DNA from: DATKJY01 sp964540105
GTDB taxonomy: Bacteria; Zixibacteria; MSB-5A5; GN15; FEB-12
Assembly (NCBI GenBank): GCA_964540105.1
Contig: CAZILL010000002.1
Coordinates: 620,001-684,000, forward strand
DNA: 64,000 nt
Direction: 5' to 3'
Shown: in pieces, positions 8,528-16,689 of the stretch
Layout: each line of letters opens with the position of its first letter
Position numbering within the stretch: the stretch's first letter is position 1
The notes under the pieces: generated by a model
The model's input: the letters and a program-made list of their open reading frames with translations, nothing else
What the model was told of the DNA's origin: nothing
Databases searched by the model: none
Position numbers and translations under genes: made by a program

Positions 8528-10480
8528 ATGATGGCATCATTGTACGCCGGAGTATCCGGTCTGAAGAATCATCAGGTGAAGATGAACGTGATCGGTAACA
8601 ACATCGCAAACGTGAATACCATTGGGTACAAAACCGGGCGCGTGAATTTCCAGGAGGCGCTCGTACAGAATTTCAAAGGTGCCGGTCGACCCAACGCCGT
8701 GACGGGCGGCACAAATCCACTTCAGTTAGGGTTGGGGATGCAGGTGGCGTCGATTGACAATCTGTTCCTTCAGGGGGGACTTGAGACGACCGGGCAGATC
8801 ACCGATCTGGCGATTCAGGGATCGGGGTTCTTCATTCTCGGCGATAACCGCGGCAACAAATCGTATTCGCGCGCCGGTGCCTTCGGGTTTGACGCTGAGT
8901 CGAATCTTGTGGATCCGGCAACGGGTCTGTTTGTGCTTGGGAAGATGGCTGATAAAGATGGCACGATTAATTCCTCGGCAACAACGGGTCAGATAACGAT
9001 GCCGTTTGGACAGCAGGATCCGGCGAAAGAAACTGACTACGTAACCCTCTCGAATAACCTTGACTCGTCAGCGACTACGTCCAAGGCGTCTGTTGTGACA
9101 GCCGGTAATTCGGGTGTCATTTCGGTGAGTGGCACTGCGGCCAATGGTGTGGGTGGAACGCACTCGATCGCCATCACCGGAGCGCAGGCCACGAACGACA
9201 TCGCAATAAGCAACCATACAGGTCCATTGACGCTCGGTATGACCCTGGGGAGTCTCGGCGTAACTGACTTCTCCAATTATGGCTTTTCAGTCGATGGCAG
9301 CGCTACGCAGATCATAAGCGGACTGAGCGCCACCTCGACGGTCGCCGACCTCATCAATCAGACCAATCAGATCAACGGAATGCAGGCGCAGCTGCTGACC
9401 AGCGGCGTCAACTCCGGACAGATTCAGATTACTCGAACCAAAGCCGGTGCGCATGCCCAGTATAACTTCACGTCGACTCCGTTTGGCGCCGGCAACATCA
9501 TGGCCGCTGTCTTCGGCTTGGGAAGCGGAAGCCTTGCCTCTGCCGGGGGCGTAGCGACAACCATCGCGGCACAAGATACCTTCACCCCGGATCGTGGCTA
9601 TGGTCCCGCTGCGGGACCGCAAACGACAGCCTTGAGTCTTGTCACCGATGCCAGCACGGGCTTGGTAACCGGATTGAGCGGACTCGGAGGAGGCGGAGTC
9701 TCGGTCGAAGCAGGCGTGGCCGGATTGAGCGCTACGGGCGTAAACCCGCTCGTAGTGAAAACTGACCCGACTCTGCATTCCTCATCTATTAATGTGTACG
9801 ACTCGCTCGGAGGAAAGCACACACTGACCATCGAGTTCTTCAAATCGCTGCTGAACAACCGCTGGGAGTGGCAAACATCGACGTTGGGGAGCGAGGCGAT
9901 CACCTCAGGACAGAAGGGATTCGTCTCCTTCAACTCCGATGGATCGCTGAACACCTTTGACTACTTTGGTGGTGCGACTGCGACAACGATCAATCCGAAC
10001 AATGGCGGCGGACCAATGACCGTTTCCTTTAGGGCGGGAACGTCGGCAAATTTTGACGGCCTCACTGGCTTTGCCTCTGGCACACACACGGCCGCGATCA
10101 TTGGTCAGGACGGTTACGGGCTCGGAATGCTGGAAAAGGTCTCGATCGACCAGAGCGGCAACGTATCCGGTATTTTCTCCAATGGCGTCACGCGTGTGCT
10201 GGCGCAGATTCTGCTGGCTGATTTTACCAACCAGACCGGTTTGAGAAAGGCCGGAAAGTCGATGTACGCCCCGACCGCCAACTCCGGCGAAGCTGTCGAG
10301 GGGATAGCGGGCGCGACGATTTCTGGGGACATTACCTCAGGAGCGCTCGAGTCCTCCTCGGTCGATATAGCGCAAGAGTTCACCAGCATGATAACGGCAC
10401 AGCGTGGGTTCCAGGCGAACGCGCGGATCATCACGACGTCCGACAACATGCTTGAGGAACTGGTGAATCTGAAGAGATAG
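8528..10480 (+). CDS. flgE: Flagellar hook protein FlgE
   Basis: Main subunit of the hook (universal joint). The N-terminal rod/hook signature is LYAGVSGLKNHQVKMNVIGNNIANVNTIGYK-like (about residues 4-36), followed by the FlgE D0/D1 strand region with the INDLFLQGG and FFILGD elements. The C-terminal signature is QEFTSMITAQRGFQANARI with the terminal MLEELVNLKR helix. Length is 650 aa, longer than the about 400 aa of enterobacteria. The middle (about 180-430) carries a large variable D2/D3 insertion including a DUF1533/Hook-IN-type block (ATNDIAISN and LINQTNQINGMQAQL). ATG 8528 has an excellent AAGGAGG, partly buried in a hairpin. flbD follows 5 bases later. Confidence 0.95.
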   Translation: MMASLYAGVSGLKNHQVKMNVIGNNIANVNTIGYKTGRVNFQEALVQNFKGAGRPNAVTGGTNPLQLGLGMQVASIDNLFLQGGLETTGQITDLAIQGSGFFILGDNRGNKSYSRAGAFGFDAESNLVDPATGLFVLGKMADKDGTINSSATTGQITMPFGQQDPAKETDYVTLSNNLDSSATTSKASVVTAGNSGVISVSGTAANGVGGTHSIAITGAQATNDIAISNHTGPLTLGMTLGSLGVTDFSNYGFSVDGSATQIISGLSATSTVADLINQTNQINGMQAQLLTSGVNSGQIQITRTKAGAHAQYNFTSTPFGAGNIMAAVFGLGSGSLASAGGVATTIAAQDTFTPDRGYGPAAGPQTTALSLVTDASTGLVTGLSGLGGGGVSVEAGVAGLSATGVNPLVVKTDPTLHSSSINVYDSLGGKHTLTIEFFKSLLNNRWEWQTSTLGSEAITSGQKGFVSFNSDGSLNTFDYFGGATATTINPNNGGGPMTVSFRAGTSANFDGLTGFASGTHTAAIIGQDGYGLGMLEKVSIDQSGNVSGIFSNGVTRVLAQILLADFTNQTGLRKAGKSMYAPTANSGEAVEGIAGATISGDITSGALESSSVDIAQEFTSMITAQRGFQANARIITTSDNMLEELVNLKR

Positions 10481-10485
10481 AGTAA

Positions 10486-10707
10486 ATGATTAAGGTCACC
10501 CGAATCAATGACAGTGAGTTGGTCGTCAACGCGGACTTGATCGAATTCGTGGAGTCGATCCCCGACACGATCATTTCGCTTACGACCGGCAAGAAGATCA
10601 TGGTCAAACAGACGATTGATGAGATCATTGAACGGGTGGCTGAATTCAAGTGCAAGTCGACGGCTCGGGGGATAAGCCCGAGCCGCGACCGGATAACCGA
10701 GGTTTAG
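10486..10707 (+). CDS. flbD: Flagellar protein FlbD
   Basis: Short FlbD/SwrD-family protein of 73 aa. The family signature is complete: IKVTRINDSELVVNADLIE, then VESIPDTIISLTTGKKI and VKQTIDEII. SwrD in Bacillus raises motor torque through stators. The same role here is inferred. It usually precedes motA and motB, but here fliL follows directly. The ATG at 10486 lies 5 bases after the flgE stop. The stop at 10705-10707 precedes the fliL start by five bases. Confidence 0.88.
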   Translation: MIKVTRINDSELVVNADLIEFVESIPDTIISLTTGKKIMVKQTIDEIIERVAEFKCKSTARGISPSRDRITEV

Positions 10708-10712
10708 TAATC

Positions 10713-11309
10713 ATGGCGGAAAAAGACGAAAAAACGACCGTGGCAACTCCCGAAGCACAGGCTGCACCGGCCAAGAAATCGAACAAGAAGCTGTTCCTGT
10801 TCGGCGGAATCGGGTTGGGCGCGGTCGTTATCGGCGCGGCGCTCATGCTGTTCGTGTTCAAACCATCAGCCTCATCCGGAGACAACGCCTCCGGGAAGAA
10901 AGCGGAGAAGGCGAAAGTAGAACAGTCGGCCGAGAAGACTGAGGGCGGGCATGGGGGCGCCAAGGAAAAGAAGGAGTCAGGGAAGCACGGCGAAGGAAAG
11001 GGGGGCGAGTCTCTCGTCTACAAAGTGGAAAACATCGTTGTCAATCCAGCCGGAACGGGCGGTTCGCGCTTTCTTTCGGTGTCGTTTGGCATTGATCTGA
11101 AAACGGAAGAGCTGCTCGCCGAAGTGGAGTCGCACGCGGTGCAGGTTCGCGACGCCTTGATCACTGTGCTCTCCTCAAAGACGGTCGCAGATCTGACCGA
11201 TCCGAAACAAAAAGAGCTGATGCGACTTCAGATACGCAAGCGTCTGGAGCAACTACTTGGCAGCACTGATATCGCTGGCGTGTATTACACGGATTTTGTG
11301 CTGCAATAA
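10713..11309 (+). CDS. fliL: Flagellar basal-body-associated protein FliL
   Basis: Single-pass inner-membrane protein that encircles and stabilises stator units. It has a basic cytoplasmic N-terminus, one membrane segment (KKLFLFGGIGLGAVVIGAAL), a Lys/Glu/Gly-rich linker, then the periplasmic SPFH-like FliL domain (YKVENIVVNPAG, then FLSVSFGIDL and VRDALITVLSSKTVADL) with the closing VYYTDFVLQ strand typical of the family. Length is 198 aa. I use ATG 10713 rather than the GTG at 10650, because the longer start would overlap flbD by 58 bases and add an atypical stretch. Next gene is fliM, 11 bases on. Confidence 0.9.
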   Translation: MAEKDEKTTVATPEAQAAPAKKSNKKLFLFGGIGLGAVVIGAALMLFVFKPSASSGDNASGKKAEKAKVEQSAEKTEGGHGGAKEKKESGKHGEGKGGESLVYKVENIVVNPAGTGGSRFLSVSFGIDLKTEELLAEVESHAVQVRDALITVLSSKTVADLTDPKQKELMRLQIRKRLEQLLGSTDIAGVYYTDFVLQ

Positions 11310-11320
11310 GGACAGGAGTC

Positions 11321-12322
11321 ATGGCCAAGATACTTTCCCAGGATGAGATTGATGCCCTGTTGACGACTGTTTCCGCGGGGGACAGCGACAAAGCATCCGA
11401 TGGCTTTGAAGATGCAAAGCTTCGCTCGGTCGTGGCCTATGATTTCAAGCACCCGAACCGGGTCTCCAAGGATCAGATTCGCACACTCGAGAATATGCAC
11501 GACAACTTTGCTGGACACTTTGGATCGATCCTGTCGGCCATGCTCCGTTCGGTCGCCGATGTTGATCTGGTATCGGTGGATCAGATCACCTATTCCGAGT
11601 TCATTATGTCGCTCGTGGCGCCATCGTGCACATACACATTCTCGGCCAAACCACTGGATGCAGTCTGTCTGGTTGACTTCAACCCGACCCTCACGTTTTC
11701 GTTGATCGACCGCATGTTCGGTGGACACGGTAAGATCATGGAGACGGAACGAGAGTTAACCGGTATTGAACGCTCGGTTATGGGACGCCTGGTTGATCGG
11801 CTCTACGTTGAGCTCGAAAAGTCCTGGGAGCATCTGGTCGGCGTCAAGATCGATCAGATCAGTTTTGAAACGAACCCGCAGTTCATACAGATTGTGCCTC
11901 CCGGTGAGACCGTGGTGGTTATATCGTTCCAGGTCAAGTTATTCCAGTCGACCGGTCTTTTGACCATGTGCTACCCGTATGTTTCACTGGAGCCGATCAT
12001 CTCGAAACTCTCTGCGCAGAACTGGATCGATGCTACGAAGCGCAAGAATGTCGAGACTGACAGGGCGGTGAACGTCGGGAATCTGAATGAAGTGGAGTCG
12101 GAAGTGGCAGCGATCCTACTGGATACGAATATCAAGATGCGCGATTTTCTTCAACTCAAAGTGGGAGACATCATCCCTTCGGAGAAGAAGATTCAGTGGC
12201 CAATAGAAGTGAGCGTGAATCGTAAGCGCAAGTTTACCGCTCGACCCGGTCTGGCGGGAAAGAAACGCGCGCTCCAAATTCTTTCGGTGTATGACAGGAC
12301 GTCAGAGGAGCAAACGGTATGA
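11321..12322 (+). CDS. fliM: Flagellar motor switch protein FliM
   Basis: C-ring switch protein that binds phospho-CheY and controls rotation sense. The extreme N-terminus LSQDEIDALL is the CheY-P binding peptide. The middle CheC-like domain includes MLRSVADVDLVSVDQITY and FSLIDRMFGG. The C-terminal SpoA/FliN-like domain is in about residues 255-330. Length of 333 aa is typical. ACAGGAG before ATG 11321. The stop overlaps the fliN start (ATGA, 12319-12322), so translation is coupled. Confidence 0.95.
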   Translation: MAKILSQDEIDALLTTVSAGDSDKASDGFEDAKLRSVVAYDFKHPNRVSKDQIRTLENMHDNFAGHFGSILSAMLRSVADVDLVSVDQITYSEFIMSLVAPSCTYTFSAKPLDAVCLVDFNPTLTFSLIDRMFGGHGKIMETERELTGIERSVMGRLVDRLYVELEKSWEHLVGVKIDQISFETNPQFIQIVPPGETVVVISFQVKLFQSTGLLTMCYPYVSLEPIISKLSAQNWIDATKRKNVETDRAVNVGNLNEVESEVAAILLDTNIKMRDFLQLKVGDIIPSEKKIQWPIEVSVNRKRKFTARPGLAGKKRALQILSVYDRTSEEQTV

Positions 12323-12906
12323 CTGAAGACAAAGATGTAGATCGAGCGGCAGCCGCGGCTTTGGGTGCAGCAGGATCGGACTCCGGAGGCGGTCCGGTAG
12401 GGGAAGCCGACGCTGGGAGCCCATCTGCGGGGGACTCGGCGGTGAACGCGAGCGGCTATGCCGGCGTCGTAAACGAATCAGATAGTTCCGAAGCAGACGC
12501 TGAAGCGGCGATGCTCTCGATGCTCGACGGGTTGCCGCAGGAAGAGCGGTCAGCTTCGGCGGACGATATCAATTTCGGCTCGGCGTCGGTTTCCAATGCA
12601 GAGTTTCAGCAATTGTCGCAACCCGGGAGCGGGACTCAATCTCGCAATATTGACCTCCTAATGGATGTCAACCTGCCGGTCTCGATCGAACTGGGGCGCA
12701 CACGACTCTCTATCGCCGACATCCTTGCCCTCGGCCCGGGTTCAGTCGTTGAATTGAACAAGCTGGCCGGTGAGCCGGTTGATCTGCTCGTGAATCAGAA
12801 GGTAGTGGCCAAGGGGGAAGTGGTGGTTGTGGATGAGAACTTTGGTTTGCGGGTGACACAACTGGTGACACGCGAAGAGAGGTTGAAATCCCTTGGCAAC
12901 GATTGA
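12319..12906 (+). CDS. fliN: Flagellar motor switch protein FliN
   Basis: C-ring component. The C-terminal SpoA domain (about residues 112-185) has the signature LLMDVNLPVSIELGRTRL, then LGPGSVVELNKLAGEPVDLLVN and GEVVVVDENFGLRVTQLV. It is preceded by an unusually long acidic, Gly/Ser/Ala-rich N-terminal extension of about 105 residues, so the protein is 195 aa against about 137 in E. coli. Some lineages have a CheC-like domain there (FliY), but I see none. The start overlaps fliM by 4 bases. The stop is 14 bases past the putative fliO start. Confidence 0.92.
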   Translation: MTEDKDVDRAAAAALGAAGSDSGGGPVGEADAGSPSAGDSAVNASGYAGVVNESDSSEADAEAAMLSMLDGLPQEERSASADDINFGSASVSNAEFQQLSQPGSGTQSRNIDLLMDVNLPVSIELGRTRLSIADILALGPGSVVELNKLAGEPVDLLVNQKVVAKGEVVVVDENFGLRVTQLVTREERLKSLGND

Positions 12907-13468
12907 TCGCCTGAAACGTCGCCGGATAATGACGACCGCAGTTGTGCTCGCCATTGCCTTTGTAGGATTGCTATTGGTTACTGTTGGACGAACAGGGCAG
13001 AGCTCTGTCTACGCCGATCAGGCTCAGGTTACGGCCGACAGCACGGCGTATAAACCGGCGGGGACGTCGGTTGGCAGCGGAGCGGCAACAGTGTCGATTA
13101 TCAAAATGCTGGCGGCCTTGGTCGTGGTCATCGGCTGCATCTACCTGGCCATCTACCTTCTAAAGAAACTGATGGGGCGACGCTATACCGGAAACCGCAA
13201 AGATCACTTGTTGGAGATTCTCGAGACCGCGTATATCGATCCCAAGAAGTCACTGTCGCTGGTGCGAGTAGCCGATAGATCCGTATTGATCGGCGTGACC
13301 GACAATCAGATTTCCATGTTAACCGAACTGGATTCGGAGAAGACCCAAACGATCACGAGCATGGCTGACTCCTCGCGGCAAACGGGAGGTTTTGGGGACA
13401 TGCTTCGTTCGGCTTCGAATCGGTTGAAAGATATGGGAGGCGCCGCGAGTCGAAGCAGCTTGCTCTGA
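12893..13468 (+). CDS. fliO: Flagellar biosynthetic protein FliO
   Basis: Assembly factor for the FliP export-gate pore. Two hydrophobic segments are visible: an N-terminal one (VVLAIAFVGLLLVTVG) and the family membrane helix MLAALVVVIGCIYLAIYLLKKL (about residues 68-89). The cytoplasmic domain follows with LLEILETAYIDPKKSLSLVRVADRSVL, typical of FliO. The TTG at 12893 overlaps fliN. An ATG at 12929 is an alternative and would shorten the protein by 12 residues. Length is 191 aa. Position between fliN and fliP is canonical. Confidence 0.85.
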   Translation: MATIDRLKRRRIMTTAVVLAIAFVGLLLVTVGRTGQSSVYADQAQVTADSTAYKPAGTSVGSGAATVSIIKMLAALVVVIGCIYLAIYLLKKLMGRRYTGNRKDHLLEILETAYIDPKKSLSLVRVADRSVLIGVTDNQISMLTELDSEKTQTITSMADSSRQTGGFGDMLRSASNRLKDMGGAASRSSLL

Positions 13469-13480
13469 ATCTAACGTAGT

Positions 13481-13546
13481 TTCGTGATGAAGGATGCTCC
13501 TGTGAGAGCATGCCAAAGATGCGCGACAGGATGTTGCGTTCACGAA
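13481..13546 (+). promoter_or_regulatory. Nested inverted repeats in the fliP leader
   Basis: An outer pair TTCGTGA (13481-13487) and TCACGAA (13540-13546) encloses an inner hairpin ATGCTC/GAGCAT (13494-13511, 6-base loop). The structure fills the 96-base fliO-fliP gap and ends 18 bases before ATG 13565. It could be an RNA processing or attenuation site. No promoter match was evident. Confidence 0.35.
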
Positions 13547-13564
13547 GCGGAAAGAATATAGGAT

Positions 13565-14320
13565 ATGACCCGAGCGCTTATCGTTACTTTTGCTCTACTC
13601 TTGGTCTTCACCTGTCTGGGGGTGTCGTCGACGTCTGCCCAGACATTACCCAAAGTCTCGGTCGAGATTGGCAAGTCCGCCAATCCACAGGATCTCTCGG
13701 TCACGCTGCAGATTGTGATCCTGATGACCGTGCTGGCCCTTGCCCCCTCGATCCTGATCATGGTGACCTCGTTCATAAGGATTGTGGTTGTGCTGTCATT
13801 CCTGCGGCATGCCATCGGAGCGCAGCAAATGCCGCCCAACCAGCTGCTGATCGGCTTGGCGATGATACTTACATTTTTCGTCATGTCACCGGTCTTCAAC
13901 ACGTCGTACAACGAGGGGATAAAACCCTATCTCGAATCGAAACTACCTAAAGAACAAGCTTTTGATAAAGGGGTTGCTCCGTTCCGAAAGTTCATGCTGG
14001 CGCAGACGCGCGAGCAGGATCTGGCGCTCTTTGTCAAGCTATCGAAGATAGAAGCGCCAAAGAACGCCGACGATATCCCGTTGCACGTGCTGGTTCCGGG
14101 CTATGTCATCTCAGAACTGAGGACTTCGTTTCAGATTGCGTTCGTGATATTTATTCCTTTCCTCGTTATCGATATGGTAGTGGCATCGGTGTTGATGTCG
14201 ATGGGGATGATGATGCTGCCGCCGGTGATTGTCTCGCTGCCTTTCAAGATTCTGCTGTTTGTTCTCGTCGACGGCTGGTACCTGCTGATCAAGTCGTTGG
14301 TCGAATCCTTTCACACCTGA
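13565..14320 (+). CDS. fliP: Flagellar export-gate protein FliP
   Basis: Forms, with FliQ and FliR, the helical secretion pore of the flagellar type III export apparatus. It has a cleavable signal peptide (ALIVTFALLLVFTCLG...STSAQ), as in most FliP proteins. The family signatures are IVVVLSFLRHAIGAQQMPPNQLLIGLAMILT and PGYVISELRTSFQIAF. The C-terminal segment has MGMMMLPPVIVSLPFKILLFVLVDGW. Four membrane segments are seen after the signal. The length of 251 aa is standard. fliQ follows after 18 bases. Confidence 0.95.
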   Translation: MTRALIVTFALLLVFTCLGVSSTSAQTLPKVSVEIGKSANPQDLSVTLQIVILMTVLALAPSILIMVTSFIRIVVVLSFLRHAIGAQQMPPNQLLIGLAMILTFFVMSPVFNTSYNEGIKPYLESKLPKEQAFDKGVAPFRKFMLAQTREQDLALFVKLSKIEAPKNADDIPLHVLVPGYVISELRTSFQIAFVIFIPFLVIDMVVASVLMSMGMMMLPPVIVSLPFKILLFVLVDGWYLLIKSLVESFHT

Positions 14321-14338
14321 GCGCCGGAGTAAGTGTAT

Positions 14339-14608
14339 ATGACACCACAGATGATAGTGAGCATTGGCCGCGAGGCGTTGACCGTGACACTGCTTGTCGC
14401 GGCTCCGATGCTGGGCTTTGGTTTGGTCATCGGACTGATCGTTTCGGTCTTTCAGGCGATCACGCAGATCAACGAGATGACGCTCACATTCGTGCCGAAG
14501 ATTCTGGCCGTGTCGCTTGCGCTACTGGTCTTTCTTCCCTGGATGATCAACATGGTCACTGATTTCACACGGCATATGTTTGAAATGATCCCGAATCTCG
14601 TTGGTTGA
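14339..14608 (+). CDS. fliQ: Flagellar export-gate protein FliQ
   Basis: Small two-helix subunit of the FliPQR pore. The sequence begins TPQMIVSIGREALTVTLLV, with helix one ending GLVIGLIVSVFQAITQINEMTL and helix two FVPKILAVSLALLVFLPWM, all diagnostic. 89 aa. ATG 14339 is preferred over the in-frame GTG at 14333 because GGAG lies nine bases upstream of the ATG. It is followed by a 214-base gap with hairpins and a promoter-like element, unusual because fliQ and fliR are normally adjacent. Confidence 0.95.
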   Translation: MTPQMIVSIGREALTVTLLVAAPMLGFGLVIGLIVSVFQAITQINEMTLTFVPKILAVSLALLVFLPWMINMVTDFTRHMFEMIPNLVG

Positions 14609-14739
14609 GAGCAGCTTTCGCTCTCCCGTAATCCTGAACCAATTTCCCACAGGTCTGGTACTTTTTTCCACAGAATCAATGGCCCCATCCCAACGCAAAT
14701 TGCGAGCCGCTCGTAATACACCTTAAGACAACGAGTTAC

Positions 14740-14756
14740 CGAGAGTGCTCCTCTCG
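14740..14756 (+). terminator. Hairpin(s) ending the fliM-fliQ segment
   Basis: CGAGAG (14740-14745) pairs with CTCTCG (14751-14756) and is followed by TTTC. A second 6-bp hairpin, GAGAGC/GCTCTC (14607-14625), begins in the fliQ stop codon. Both lie between fliQ and fliR just before a sigma-54-like promoter, which fits a transcript boundary. The T run is short, so termination would be partial. Confidence 0.4.
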
Positions 14757-14764
14757 TTTCACTT

Positions 14765-14779
14765 TGGCACAGCTTTTGT
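14765..14779 (+). promoter_or_regulatory. Sigma-54-like promoter before fliR
   Basis: TGGCACAGCTTTTGT matches the sigma-54 core with GG (14766-14767) and a -12 G (14778) at the right spacing, but it has GT instead of GC at the -12 element. Its first nine bases are identical to those of the operon promoter at 4862. The predicted transcript start, near 14790, is about 33 bases before fliR. Confidence 0.5.
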
Positions 14780-14822
14780 GATAACCGGTCGTCGATAAAC
14801 CGGAATTACAGGAAGTTGTGAC

Positions 14823-15611
14823 TTGTTCGAATTTGTAAACTATACCGCCGACAAACTCCAGCTCTTTCTCCTGGTCATGCTGCGGGCATCAGGACTGTTC
14901 CTGTTGGCCCCCATTCTCGGACACAAATCATTCCCAGCTTCGGCGAAAGTCGGGCTCGTGGTCGTGCTGTCCTTGATTCTCATGTCGACACTTTCGAACA
15001 ATGGAATCCCGGCCGTACTAACGTTTGGCGAGCTCGTTACAGTCGCGTTGAAAGAGCTCTTCGTCGGCGCCAGCATTGGCTTTCTCTTCTCACTGCTGAT
15101 AATGGGCGTGCAGGGAGCGGGTGAGTTGGTCAGCTACCAGATCGGCTTCACGATGGCCAGCGTGGTTGATCCGCAGTCCGGCGGTGAGATCAGTGTGCTG
15201 AGCACGTTCTGGGTGTTGATGGCGACGCTCATCTTCATGGCTCTCAATGGTCACCATCTGCTCATCACCGCGCTTGCCGATAGCTATCTCGTTCTCCCGC
15301 CCGGCCATGTGTCGCTCGGAGGATCGGTGGCGGAAATGATCATCGGCTACAGCGCATATGTGTTTGTCATCGCCCTCAAGATTGCCGCGCCGGTGATCGT
15401 GACCCTCTTGTTGACCGACGTTGCCCTCGGTTCGCTCTCGCGCCTCATGCCCACGATGAACGTGTTCATCGTCGGGTTCGGACTGAAGGTGGCCGTCGGG
15501 CTCGGAATCATGGCGATGGCCCTGCCTGTATTTGCTTTCGTGCTGGAAAAGGCTGTTGGCTATCTCAACGAAGAATTGGGTCATCTCCTGATGGCCATGG
15601 GGAAAGCGTAA
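14823..15611 (+). CDS. fliR: Flagellar export-gate protein FliR
   Basis: Polytopic subunit of the FliPQR pore. The N-terminus is FEFVNYTADKLQLFLLVMLRASGLF, then LAPILGHKSFPASAKVGL. The centre has LFVGASIGFLFSLLIMGVQGAGELVSYQIG, the hallmark of FliR. About six membrane helices. 262 aa. A TTG start at 14823 with AGGAAG seven bases upstream is used, since no ATG is available nearer. flhB starts 6 bases after the stop. Confidence 0.93.
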   Translation: MFEFVNYTADKLQLFLLVMLRASGLFLLAPILGHKSFPASAKVGLVVVLSLILMSTLSNNGIPAVLTFGELVTVALKELFVGASIGFLFSLLIMGVQGAGELVSYQIGFTMASVVDPQSGGEISVLSTFWVLMATLIFMALNGHHLLITALADSYLVLPPGHVSLGGSVAEMIIGYSAYVFVIALKIAAPVIVTLLLTDVALGSLSRLMPTMNVFIVGFGLKVAVGLGIMAMALPVFAFVLEKAVGYLNEELGHLLMAMGKA

Positions 15612-15617
15612 GCGATC

Positions 15618-16688
15618 ATGGCTGAAGAAAATTTCCAGGATCGAGCAGAACAGGCAACACCACGGCGCCGTGAGAAGGCGCGCGAGGAAGGGAAAGTTGC
15701 CCGGTCGATGGACCTCAACTCGGCGGCGATCATCCTGATGGGTTGCGCCAGCCTGCTGGTATTGGGTCCGCATCTCGTGAGCCAGTCCGAGCAGATTCTG
15801 CGCTATACCCTTTCAAACGCCCCGCTCATCGCGAAGTCAGACCCGACCTTCGTAAAGGTTCTGGGAGATAACATTCTGAGGTTCTTCGTCATCATGACGC
15901 CCGTTTTCCTGGCGCTGTTTGCAATCGGAACTGTTGCCAACGTGGCCCAAGTCGGATTCAAAGTCAGCACGAAGGCGCTTGAGATGAAACTCGACAAACT
16001 TGACTTGGTCGGCGGCTTCAAGAGGCTGTTCTCAATGCGATCAGCGGTCGGCCTCGTGCGCGACAGCATCAAGCTCATCGTGCTCGGTATCGTCGCCTAC
16101 AAGGTCATTGTGGGTGAGGCCGAAGCCATTTTCGCGCTGTCCGACATGGCCATCCCGCAAATGGGCGCCCAGATGGGGAAGCTTGCCCTCATTATCGCGA
16201 TCAAGATCGGGGCCGCGATGATGATCATCGCTGCGCTCGACTATCTCTATCAGAAGTACGAGTTCGAGAAGTCGATCCGCATGTCCAAGCAGGATATCAA
16301 AGACGAATATAAAGACACCGAAGGTTCACCCCAGGTAAAGTCGCGCATACGGCAAATCCAGCGCGAAATGGCCCGCAAGCGGATGATGCAGGAGATTCCG
16401 AAAGCCGACGTTGTGGTCACCAACCCGACCCATCTGGCCGTGGCGCTGAAGTACGACACCGAGCGCATGAATGCCCCGTACGTGGTCGCCAAGGGAGAAC
16501 GACTGATCGCGCAGAGAATCAAACAGATCGCAATCGAGAGCGGGATTCCCGTGATCGAAGACAAGCAATTGGCTCGGGCGCTCTACAAGATGTGCGATGT
16601 CGGTCAGATCGTCCCTCATCAGCTGTATCGGGCCGTGGCGGAAGTGTTGGCCTATGTGTATCGCCTCAAGGGAAAGGCGCTGAGCTGA
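15618..16688 (+). CDS. flhB: Flagellar export switch protein FlhB
   Basis: Controls the change from hook to filament export. The N-terminus (DRAEQATPRRREKAREEGKV) and four membrane helices are followed by a cytoplasmic domain with the autocleavage motif NPTH in VVVTNPTHLAVALKYD. Cleavage between N and P is known for the family. Downstream are the conserved APYVVAKG and GIPVIEDKQLARALY motifs. 356 aa, normal. It is followed by flhA one base after the stop. Confidence 0.96.
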   Translation: MAEENFQDRAEQATPRRREKAREEGKVARSMDLNSAAIILMGCASLLVLGPHLVSQSEQILRYTLSNAPLIAKSDPTFVKVLGDNILRFFVIMTPVFLALFAIGTVANVAQVGFKVSTKALEMKLDKLDLVGGFKRLFSMRSAVGLVRDSIKLIVLGIVAYKVIVGEAEAIFALSDMAIPQMGAQMGKLALIIAIKIGAAMMIIAALDYLYQKYEFEKSIRMSKQDIKDEYKDTEGSPQVKSRIRQIQREMARKRMMQEIPKADVVVTNPTHLAVALKYDTERMNAPYVVAKGERLIAQRIKQIAIESGIPVIEDKQLARALYKMCDVGQIVPHQLYRAVAEVLAYVYRLKGKALS

Positions 16689-16689
16689 C

